A stretch of 64,000 bases of DNA. Origin: Lineus longissimus (Eukaryota; Nemertea; Pilidiophora; Heteronemertea; Lineidae). A program made the position numbers and the translations under genes. Under the pieces are notes generated by a model. It was not told the DNA's origin. It was given only the letters and a program-made list of their open reading frames with translations, and did not search any database. Below, piece after piece: positions 12,201 through 24,200 of the stretch (within the stretch, counting starts at the first letter, position 1; each line of letters opens with the position of its first letter). The DNA is taken from positions 10,053,501-10,117,500 of the forward strand of contig NC_088310.1 of NCBI RefSeq assembly GCF_910592395.1. Direction: 5' to 3'.

Positions 12201-15200
12201 CCATAGCAAGAATGAGGTCTGGAGTCCAGTCAAGCCAACTTAATTGCAGCTGTTGGTGCAAACCCCGGGGAAAATCTCCGACTTGCTGCAGTGGTTAACG
12301 GGAAGGAAGACGCCGGTCCATAGCCTAATACCATTAGGCCCCGCGTGGTGGTGCTGAGACAGCCGCGGCCGGGGGCCGAATTCTAAACGATTTCATTTTT
12401 GTAATCCTTGACCAGAATTTTGGAATGGCAGGATCTTCAGCTAGGAATAAGTTTTAGTGTTTTAACGACGCAAACAATTTTCTAACAGCTGGTTTTTCAT
12501 GAGTTGTCCGTTTCAATCATAAATCACACAAATTAGATTGTTAGTATGGACAAGCAGATTTGGTTCAAAAAAATATTCCATGTAGAAAATTGAGGGCCAA
12601 CTTCTGTTATATACGTTGTCCCTATGTATAAGCCCCCGCTAGGTGGCCAGTGTGTAACCACTATTGGCCAGGTCCGGGCCACTCTCTGTAATTGAATCAA
12701 GAGAGTGGTTGAGTCTCTCTAGCCAGTCCACTGCACCCGGAGTGTACATAAATCTGGTCAAACATACCCCAAGCTTTTCTACTATACTATCGATGTCCTC
12801 TCCAATCTCCAACAAAGATGGCACGACGTACTCGTGTAAGGTGGTCAAGAAATCAAAGGACTTGCTGACTTTCTGTTCCATTGTCTGGACTGCTCTATAA
12901 ATGCCTGAAAGTTGAGAGAAACTGGTTTGAAGTCATCTTTCTTGTTACTTAGATGAAGAATAATTCAAAACTTAAAGTTAGAACTTCAGAAGGGCCCAAA
13001 AATTTTCATTTCATAAAACTGCCAGCCCAGATACCTTGAACTCAGAAATTTATAATTTGTAAATTCATTCCAAAGAGAAAACCAATATAAACAAAATAAT
13101 GCCTCATTTTGCTGTGAACTCCCAAAGATAAAGGAAATATGGGGCATTTTGTCATCAGTGTGAAATCCTCTATTTCATATGCAGTGCAAGCCGCAGTGCT
13201 GGCTATTCGGATATCTTAGACATGTTCGACAGGTTTTAAGATCGCATAAAAACACCATTTCCTTTTGACATTCACATGCATAAGCTTGATAAGCACCACA
13301 AAATTAGTTATCAAGGCATGTATTTTGTGATGTAAATCACAGTGACAGCCAGCCAATAGGTCCAACAGCCATTGGATCAGAGCTAACCTTGTAATAAAAG
13401 CCCCCATTGTCAGAATTGGGTACCTGGAACTTGATAACATGGTGTCGGATGGATTCCAAATTTTTAGTCCTTATTAATTTGTGTTTAAATCAACACCAGT
13501 ATCGCAGGGCAGGTTTTGTGCATCGAAGGTGGACAGCTACTCCATCTCTGAGCACTTACCCTCCTGGCAACAAAGTCAAAAGTCTAGCAACTGACACAAA
13601 GTTGAAAAGTGTGTTCCCAAGCTACACACAAATGGTTCAGAGCATAGATTTATGAACTTACTATGAACTTTTGATTCAAGATTTGTGAACTATCTATGAA
13701 CTTTTGATACAAAGTATATAAGGATAGCTCACTTATTACCAGGCATATTGAATCCAGAGCTGTCCTCATTAGAGCTAACAACAGCACAGTTGCCAGTGTG
13801 AAGACCAAGAAATATTTAATTCTTAGTTTTTCAACTGAACCCATGAAACAACCCCCTACCTTCAGCATTCTTTGCATTTTTATAGGCTATGAACACTGGC
13901 CAAAAGTAATGCGTCCGCAGAGGAAGGCCCTGAAAAAAAGGAACTATTCTTGATTATTTGGACCTAAAATTCAACTGCTGTCTTGGTCATTCGGGCTCGC
14001 TTACTTTTGTCTGTCCCTCCAGCGTGGCAGGTGATGACCACTCTATTGTCTCATCAGCCAGTGAATGGCTGGCAATGTTCAACAGGTGACTGTCGCCAAG
14101 TCAGTCTAATTCATTAAAGAGTAAGTAGATTGGAGCCACACTGCTTTTCATTACTTTAGTCACAGCGAGCATAATAAAACGACCCAGAAACTTCTGAGCA
14201 GATATCAGGTCGCATATGACTTCTATGGGCCAATTTACGTTTGGCTGACCATTCCCGCCAAAAAACCCGCACTGGTCCATGGAGGCCGCCATTTACATTG
14301 TATGACGTCACAAAATTGTATTTTACGTCATATCGACCTCGATTGCGCTGAGGTGCGTAAATTTTGCAAGTACCCGACCGCCGACGTCACGAGGACGTCC
14401 TTCTTGGATTTTACATGGTATGACGTCATTTTCCAAACATGGCTGAAGTCTGTTTTTGGCGCCAAGATATTTGCCCCTTAAACGGCCGATTCAAATCCCT
14501 GATATAGGTCATGTGGCAATATTTCGGCACGGAAATTTGGTCAGTTGTGATATATCGAGTTAATGTCTAATGGGTAAACTGTATTTCGAACGATTTTAAA
14601 GGCTCTCTACTTACTCTTTTAAGCAAACATTTTTTTCCCTAGAATATTCCATGGAGCCACCTACCTCATTCACCATTTTATCAAAGCTCTCCAGAGCATA
14701 TTCCGGTTTCTCATAGACCAACGCCCACTGAGCAATGAAGTCGAGGCGATCTGTGTTGAGCCCTCTTGATGTCAGGTCATTCAAGACACTAACAACTCTT
14801 TCCAACGGCTGAAGAGAAGCAAAGACTGATGGTCACCTATAGTGCAACAGTGGTTCAACATTGCAGTTTTGCTTCTTTAGCAGATTTCTTGGTCAGTTAT
14901 CACTGCTGAGCCAACAACCTCTAGCAAAATAGCAGTGGCAACAAAAGTTAACACTTCACTACGAGAGACCAGCGTTCTAGCCTGATGTGTGATGTCGCAC
15001 CCTAACAACCCCAGATTTGACGGCAATGGATTTTTAGCTAGATTTTTCACCATTCCCCATGCATCTTGATGACCATGAAAACAGGGTCACTCGTGAAGTG
15101 AATATTTTCAGACAAGACCGGCAGATGATTCGCTGAGCTGTCTTGGCAATGAGGAACATGACACAGCTTTGCTTTCAACGGAAAGGAGGCCATGTGGAGA

Positions 15201-18200
15201 ATATATTCCTATTCCTCTTTAAAATCTACCAAACAAGTTTTAAATAAACCTGAAGAAAAGGAGATTGGTTTTTCTTTCCTTTCCTGCATCAGTTTCAGCA
15301 GTCTAAGATTGTCTAAGAAGGCATATTTGGTACCAAAAGATGTAGGAGCGGATGATGCAAAGGTGGGTGTGGAAAGATATTGTATTGATTACAACAAGAA
15401 AATAACAACGAGGCCTTTAAAGGGACAATATAGGCAGCAGCTAGGCAGGCAAGATAAAGATACACAAAGTTGCCAATAGGGGTCTCTCACATCTCACAGT
15501 ATGTCGAAATGCTTCACGCTTGCACAAGGAAAATATCTAGTGCTGAATCTGACATGACCCAGGTCCCTTACAGTGAAAATAAGTCACTTCAAGATGGGTA
15601 ATTTAGCCCTCTGCTCCTGCCTATAGTCTCCCTTTAAATTGTGTAGCTGTTTTTTGACACGCTCTGTAGTAGAGAAAATTGGTGATGACAAATGTTTGGA
15701 GAGACTGATGAAAACCAGCTGGATGAAAAACTTACCCGATCATGTTTGATCATTGCCTTGAGTAGAAACCGCCCAAATGTTTTCTCCGCTTCATCCATCA
15801 ATGTGGGATGTTGCATCGACAGAAACAGCTTGTGCGCGACATCATCGTGACCTCGTGCCACTGCCTGCAGAACGGCATTCATGCAATCCTGGTTGTACCA
15901 GGCCATGTTGGACTTCGGACAGAGATCCAAAACCTGCAAAGTAGTAGACAATATCAAAGACCCCATCCAAGTGGACAATAGTCAAAGGCCCCATTCAAGT
16001 GGACAATAGCCAAAGACCCCATCCAGGTGGACAAAAGTCTAAGGCCCCATCCAAGTGGACAATAGCCAAAGGCCCCATTCAAGTGGACAACAGTTAAGAG
16101 CCCACTCCAAGTGGACAATAGCCAAAGACCCCATCCAAGTGGACAATAATCAAAGGCCCCATCCAAGCGGACAATAGTCAAAGGCCCCATTCAAGTGGAC
16201 AATAGTCAGACTCATCCAAGCGGACAATAGTCAAAGGCCCCATCCAAGTGGACAATAGTCAAAGACCCCATCCAAGTGGACAATAGTCTGTGATGGACTC
16301 TCCCTCTGGCCTCAGGCCAAATGATGGAGACACTAGCTCTTTCGCTACCGTACCCGGCATATACTGGGCCCGTGCACTGCGTACTACTGGCCCGCAGTAA
16401 TCCATACTGCCAAATTTCCCCCAAGTTCTATCATCACCATAATCCCTATAAGTTTTTTGTTGGTTACACCTGAAAAAACAAGACGGCAGTACTGCACTCA
16501 ATTCAATGTAGAGCCCCTCCTGTCCCTGTCCCCAAGATTGGGCAATGCTAGCTTTTTTAAAACAAATGTACGATGAAACTTTTCCTAGGCAAATTTGGCC
16601 GCCCGGTCTATACTGGGTGTGGGCGAGGGGTACGGTACACTCCCAAATCCCTGCAGTAGCGAAAGGGTTAAGACTTTCCTCTCTGGACTTGTGGTTAGCA
16701 TGCTAACAGAAGACTTACCTTGTCAAAATGTTGGCTGTAACCACTGGAGCATAGCACCTGCACTACATCTAGGTGATTGCTCGGATAGATAGCCACCTGA
16801 GATTCAATGGCTTCAGCTGATATCTAAAACAAAATAAAACTATAATTTAGGCATTTCATACAAAGTATTCCAAGATGGCCAGATGAGATTCAGCTTAAAG
16901 GTCACATGCAACACTTTTTAACTTAGGGAAAAAATAATAGGGCATAAGATAACAAACACAATGGTGAAAACCGCATAAATATCGAACTACCCATCTTCAA
17001 GTTATGGCAGGTATAAAATTCAAACATTCCAGGTGGTGCAGGAAGCACAAACTGATGATGTACATTGTGCTGTACTGAAATAAAGTTTTATATAGTTTCA
17101 TGCCTATATTCTAAAATTGGACCTTAACATGTTCACTAAAGGCCATACCTGTGACAAGGTATTTAAGATATAAGCATGAAACTATCAAAACTTTACTTCA
17201 GTACAGCACAATGTACATCATCAATTTGTTCTTCCTGCACCACCTGGAATGTTTGAATTACAAACTACTATTTAAATTTAAGATGAGTAGTTTGATTTTT
17301 ATGTGGTTTTCACACTTGCGTTTCTTATGTTATGCCCTATAATTTATAACCCAAGTTAAAATTTTAATAAAAGCATTTCAGGTCACCTTTAATCATTTCC
17401 CTTTTATGCGCGGGGAACCAAGAAAGCAAAAGAAAAGTTGATAAAAATACACTTAAAAATGGGTCTTATGGCTAGTTAACTTCTCCAGACTAAAATCAGA
17501 ACCATTTGGACAAAACAATTTTTTATTCAGAGGGGGAAGTGCAAGCAAAATTGAGGTTGTGTGTTTATTTTCTTGATGCCATTTTAAATTGTGAATACCT
17601 ATATAAACTATTCGTTTACATGATTTTACATATTCCAACAGAATGCCCTGTCTTAACCATTTCACTACTGGCCTCCCGGAACTGACCTTTTCTATATTCT
17701 CAATGTCTCCTTTTCTTCCGAATTCTATCATCAAAGTGGTGTAGGTATCACCAGATGGAGGAACGCCAGATTCTCTGCAAGAATTAGGATATAGAAATGA
17801 TGAAATGACAAATTCTGTTAGCACTTTTCTGGGACCTTTCCAATTCCATACAGTGTGGAGACTTCGAAACAACGTGTTATACCATCAAAAGTTTATTCAA
17901 ACTCAAGTTTAAATAGTCAATGCAAATATTGTCTGTCTTTATCATCACCCTGTGGAGAATCAATTCTCCAAATTGCCGAGCATCTTATCAGCCCTCCGGT
18001 TTGCCGAGCTTGCCTGGCCTGGGAGAGGAAATTTCATTTGATAAAGTAACAAGAGGCCCAAGGGCCTGGCGCTCAGCTGGATGACCTAATAACATGACTG
18101 ATGGTGCAAAGTAGTAAATATCGGCTTTATACTACTGTTTGAAGGTCAAGAGAACACGTTATACCACTAAAATTTTCAATGCAGAGCTGCCAGCTGGATG

Positions 18201-21200
18201 AAATATGATTGAACTATTCAGCCATGGTATGTAAATATTACAGGAGGCAACGGAAGATATCCCTAGTTCAGTATGTTGTATCGGTAGCTTTACAGAAAAG
18301 AAGTGTCAGAGAGGATGAGACTTCTCCATGGACAACTGTGGTATGTCCAGGCTGGGTTGTACAGCACAAGGATACAAAATGCTGTCTGTAATTGAGAGGT
18401 ATCCTGATTTAACAGAGGTCAAAATAAATAGAAATTACCAGTTTGGGACTAACACCACTGTCTTTTTTTTTTAATTAGGTAGAGATTACAGGAGTCAACA
18501 AACTTAATTTTATTGAGAGAAATTGACCTGTCCTGCAGGTGATTGGAATTTACAATACAAAGGGTCATTTTTCATGACATTGTGCTCTACTGCTTATCCC
18601 TAGTGAGTCGATCGGGAACCAATCTATCCTTGGCGCAGACAGGTTCAAATTGGCTATATCTTGAATAGATTGAATTGCGATGAAAATCTAATGCAATAAA
18701 GGAGCAATATCGAAGAGACAAATTAATCAAACCAATTGTCCACAGACATTACCCTGAAATGGCGTGATGTATGCGTGCATATAAAAGTATATCAATTGGT
18801 CTGATAGAGATGATGAGGCAATGTCAATATGCCTTGTTCCTTAGTCAGCAATATGCCCCTTTTTATAAGGAGAAGAAGGAGATCCCAGATAGGCCTTCAC
18901 ATGTCGGCTGCCAAATGGCTCGAACCAACTGTCCTATCACTACTATTGATTTAAAATGCGTGCTCCTCCTACATGTAGCAATGTCTCGGCCAAAAAGGCA
19001 CTTAGTCGACAGGCAAGCTAGAAGTTCAGCACCGTGAGCAGCTCCTTGGTAAGGCCATGTCAGGTTCCGCGCGCCTCTTCAGATACATCAAGTATTGAAA
19101 GCTGTGGTGAGCACATAAAAAGACCATGGTCACCTTAATTTGAAAATCCCTTCATAATCAAGGACTACCTCTGACTAAAACAGCACCCATAAACAATAGA
19201 CCACCAATTTGACCCCAGCTCCAAACTGTGGGAAAACCAAAGTCCAGCAACCAAAAGTACCAAAAATACATTTTTGTTTACATTTGAACTGCACACATGC
19301 GTTTGTTTACAATTTCATTTCCCGCGAAATCTCGAAAATCAGGTGACCTGCAATCGTGGATTGAAAATAACATTAACCTGGGTTCAGCAGGTCAGCAGGT
19401 ATACCGGCTGTTCCAGTCATCCCCCTACAGCCAGCTGTTCAAAAGGTAATGTTATTCACCCCACAGGGAGTGCAGGTAATTGATTAAGCCCCTGCATAAC
19501 TTTACAGCAATGGCTTGGCTTCTGTGAGTGGTAAGGAGAATTGACAGTTTTTTTATGAGAGTAACATTATTGTGTTGCTTAAAACGTACTTTTTACTCAT
19601 GTAAGAATCGTAGTACTACTAATAACTTCAACTTATTTTCCGGTTATGATAACACAACACGCATCTTCGTGATCATGATCTTTCTCAAACTAACTGAATG
19701 ACCTAATCGCCTTGGACGCACAACCACATATCAATCCGCCCCGACGATCGACACATCCATTCGATTCGATAACACTCGATACAGTTTGATAAATAAACAA
19801 AGTTTTCGTGCTTTTAGCTGTCAACATCAATGGCTATAATATACTCCTGCAGAATAGTAGAACTAATAGAACTAATTTCCGAAGTTTCCAATAGTTTGAA
19901 CACAAATCAGAACATCACCCTGGCCCATCAGCTGGACTAAGATCTGCATAAATTACGATAAATAATGAGGTCGTCGCTTCAATTTCACAAAGAAAGTTGA
20001 CTCCATTCGAAGGTTGTTTTGACCAAATTCCGTTGAACTCATCGTTATGAGGGCATTTGAACACATTCTCGTTGATCTTTTCTATAAATGTGTGAAGTTT
20101 CGTACCAAAATACATTTCCGTAAAGGCTTAAATAAGAAAATTTGTCACTTACAAAATCATCGCTCCGGTAGAAATAAAAAGGTCACCGCCATTTTCTTGA
20201 TGATAGTACGGTACTCCAGGTAACCTCGACCGCGCAGTGATCAATTTATCCCAGACGAGCCGTTCATATAGTGGATGCACTGGCAATACCAGCAGTCCGG
20301 TATTCCCTGGTTCGAGGTTTTCATGTCAGTTCGCGGTGGGAAATTTAAAGTGGGGTCATCCGGGGTCAAACAACAGTTTTGCTCACTACCGCCAACTGGT
20401 GATATAAATCGACACTAATCTATTTTATATCAAAACTTCTGTATCATGAAGACCTTTTCAACTTTATTTCAAGCTTTTATCTGCTGGAATAGAGCGTCAA
20501 AAAATAGTTTTTTCATTTACGCATTTTGCCCCCTGGGGAGCTGAATTTGAGTCGAATCGCCCAAATTTTTTTCCGTAAGCAACATTTTCTGCGTTGTTTA
20601 TAAGCAAGACTAGATTTGAAGTGCCTCGGTTGTATGATTACAAAATGCCCAATTTTGTCTACAGATGGCTAGATGGAAGGATGGCAGGATGGGTGGAAGG
20701 ACGGACACCAATCGAATAGCTATTTGACTAGCTCCGCTGACTTTGTCAGCTGAGCTAAAAAAAATGCATTGTTGGGTCTTTCAATGAAATATTGTTGTGT
20801 TTATCTTATCTGGTAATAAGGTTCTTCAAGCATGATTTGCATCAAATGTAGAGAAAAGTGCACTGCTGGTCTGTCCTATGGAAAGCACACAAATTGTGAA
20901 TTATGCATGGAAGAGTAATGCATGCAGAGTAACCCGCTGGTAAATTTACCTCAAAATTTCGTGCATATGATGGCAATTGTCCAGGTTACCAGATGGATCC
21001 AGTTTATTTTTAAAAATTTACCAACGAGCATACATTTTTGATGTTTTTCTTGTGAGGCAGCCGTTCTCCCAGGCCTAAAGAAGCACTATCCAAGGCAGTC
21101 TGCTCGGTAAGTTGGAAGGCCTGATAAGATGCTCCGCAATTTGGAGAACATCGCAAGCAGAAACTACACACAAACAAAAACTGAATATTTTCACATTTTT

Positions 21201-24200
21201 GTGGATATTTCTTCTGAATTTATTTTTTGATGCTTTTTATTTTGGCAAATTTCAAACTTGAGTAAGTGGTGAAAAATTTATTTCAGCACTATTCATTTTC
21301 AGGTACAGGGTGTCGGCGAAATCAATGTTAACCAGTCAGCTAAAGTTTCCGGGTTTACTGATGGCTATCCTAGAAACAATAACAAACGAATATTTCCTAC
21401 CTCATTATTTTTAGTATTCCTGTGGCACTCTCTTCATCACTGAAAAAAATTGAAATTTTTCAAGGAGGTTTGTCGGCAGGAGGTACATGTACATATTTAA
21501 TTGGTAGTCTCCAGGTGAGGAAATGTTACAGAAAATTTATGTGCAAACATGGGAAAAAAATAAGATGGAGCAAATTAATGAATGCTATGGCGTAGCCTCG
21601 ATAACATGACAATTGTGATTGAAAAGTAGCCACTGACGTATTCAATCGGGCGGTTACAGGAAAATTCGTCCCCGGATAATTCGTCCCCGGAAAATTCGTC
21701 CCCGCAAATTCGTCCCCAGATAATTCGTCCCCAAGGAAAATTCGTCCCCGGAAAATTCGTCCCCGAGAATGATTCGTCCCCGAGGATAATTCGTCCCCGG
21801 AAAATTTGTCCCTGAGGATAATTCGTCCCTGGAAAGTTCGTCCCTGAGGATAATTCGTCCCCAGAATATTTTACAAAGTTGAAAGTTTCTGACTTTACTT
21901 TCTAAGACTCTTAAGTCTTGTCGAATGGACTGTAGTAATAACTACTACTTTCGATTTTTCTCATTCAGTGTAACACCTCTCTTTACTACCATACTAGCTA
22001 GTTACCTACCCCACTATTTTTATAGTAGGTAGAAGTAGGCAGGCGAAATATTTTATTGAAGGATTTAGAGCTTTTCTTTCATTCTGACCAGTAAAAATAC
22101 TTATTTGAAAAAAAAAAATTATTTCGCCTGCCTACCTTTACCTACTATGAAAAGAGTGGAGTAGGTAACTAGCTAGTAGGGTAGTAAAGAGAGATATAAT
22201 GAATGAGAAAAGTCGAAAGTAGTAAGTAGTAGTTATTACTAGAAAGTAATGTCAGAAACTTTCAACTTTTGTTTAATTTTCCGGGGACGAATTATCTTCG
22301 AGGACGAATTTCCCAGGGATGAATTATCCTAGTGGACATATTTTCCGGGGACGAAATTTTCTTTGGGGACGAATTTTCCAGAAACGAATTATCCTCGGGG
22401 ACGAATTCTCCAGGGACAAATTATCCTCGGGGACGAATTTTCCGGGACGAATTTTCCTAGGGGACAAATTTTCCGGGGACGAGTTTTCCGGGGACGAGTT
22501 TTTCGGGGACGAGTTTTCCGGGGACGAATTTTCCTAATCGTTATCAGATATCATAATGTCATGGTTATGTCGAACATTGCGGCAACAAAAATTGCTGATT
22601 GGCATATGGCTATCAGCGCCGTTAATAGCCATTAGCAAATATGCCGATTTGAGGACTCACCCAGCTCTCATATGTCCCACGATTAATGAATTGAAGACTG
22701 TCTCATTGATTGGCAGATTGGAAGTTTTCATGTGCTCCAGAACCCGACTGAAAAAAAAACGTAACGAATAGAGAAGTAGTTTCGAGTTACCAACTGGCTA
22801 GAATAAAAACCAAGGCGGTAAAAGAAACGAAATGCATGGAGAGGTTAATGGAAGTTCTACTTAATTTCCTCTGAAAAACCAATAAGGGAGGAAAAAATTT
22901 AATCAAATGCACCATGAAAAAAACTTGTGATCGGTAGCAAAATGGGAGGTTCCAAGCTTTATAGGGTGGTCTGGTATCTCTGACAGTTGGAAAGGTTTTC
23001 TCTCCACTAAAACAACTGTTTTAACCCTTTATTTCACTTTTTAAGTTGAACACACTCGAGGTTTACATGCTTAAATGCATTACTGACCACCTGACCAGGA
23101 TACCTCTCTAAAGGCCTGCCTACAAGGCATGGCGCAGGTACATTACATTACCTTGCTCCAGCTATATCTCCAGATTGGCAATAACCAGCCACCAGACGCT
23201 GATACGTCAGCTGCAAGATGAAAAATGCAACTATGAGAAAGTAATGATCCAACATGTGCAAAATAGTGTCATTGATCGCCATGAAATTATAATTTAAATT
23301 TCTGTTGTGAAATGTGGGGCCTTACCTACTGTTATCATATTCTAAAACGAAGTTCGTTTGGGACTCAAAATTGATCACACCATGTTTGGCTTTTACGTCA
23401 AACATTTTGAGTCGCAAATATGTGACCCACTCTAGCAAGACCAGTCGGATGTCGCACATAAGATGAGCCTAGATGACACCAGGAGATAATAGAAGAAATT
23501 GATGTCGTCAGATTTCACAAAAGGCAGACAATAGTGAAATGAACAAACAGTCAGTCTCAACCTGCCAAGCTCAGAGCGACATGCGACTGGTTTTGCTGGA
23601 ACGGGTTAAATATAGTAGTCAGCAAATTGTAATATGTCGCCCGTCATAGCAAAACCAGTCTTATGTCGCTCTGAGCTTGGCAGGTTGAGACGGACTGTTG
23701 TTGTCATTTCTCTGTTGTCTGCCTTTTGTGAAATATGAGCACATCAATTTCTTCCATTATCTCCTGGTGTCATTTAGGCTCATCTTCTGTGCGACATGCG
23801 ACTGGTTTTGTTGTGGCGGGTCATCTATAGGGAGCTACTGGTATTACCGTACATGTATTTCAAAACAGTGTTTTCTTTAACATTTGGGGTTGCTAATCTT
23901 CGTAGTCAGTTGTTGAACAATATAGACAATGAGACCTGTTCAAGAAGCACAATGCTACAACTTTCTGCTTACCCTCATGGGTGCAATACCCTCCAACTCC
24001 ATTTTCCCCAGGAACTCGGAGGGCGAGAACTTGTACTCATTCTGGAGATAGATCCCAAGTAAGGCATTGTAGTGCTTCACACCATACTTCACACCTGCAA
24101 GATGAAATGGAATTCGAAGCACTTGACACCAAGAAAGCTCATTTTAATGCTATGGTCTTGTCCAAGATGATGGTCTTGTCCAAAATGTTGAGAAATCTTG

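Noticed and set aside
12661-12767. Read-through extension of LRPPRC exon l
   Set aside because: The frame stays open, but the residues do not align with LRPPRC; part of it (12688-12720) resembles a repeat found at 48790-48825, and the gtatgt donor at 12767 restores alignment with exon m.
15954-16190. 78-codon minus ORF with repeated Gly-Ala-Phe motifs
   Set aside because: Translation of the 28-bp minisatellite next to LRPPRC exon i.
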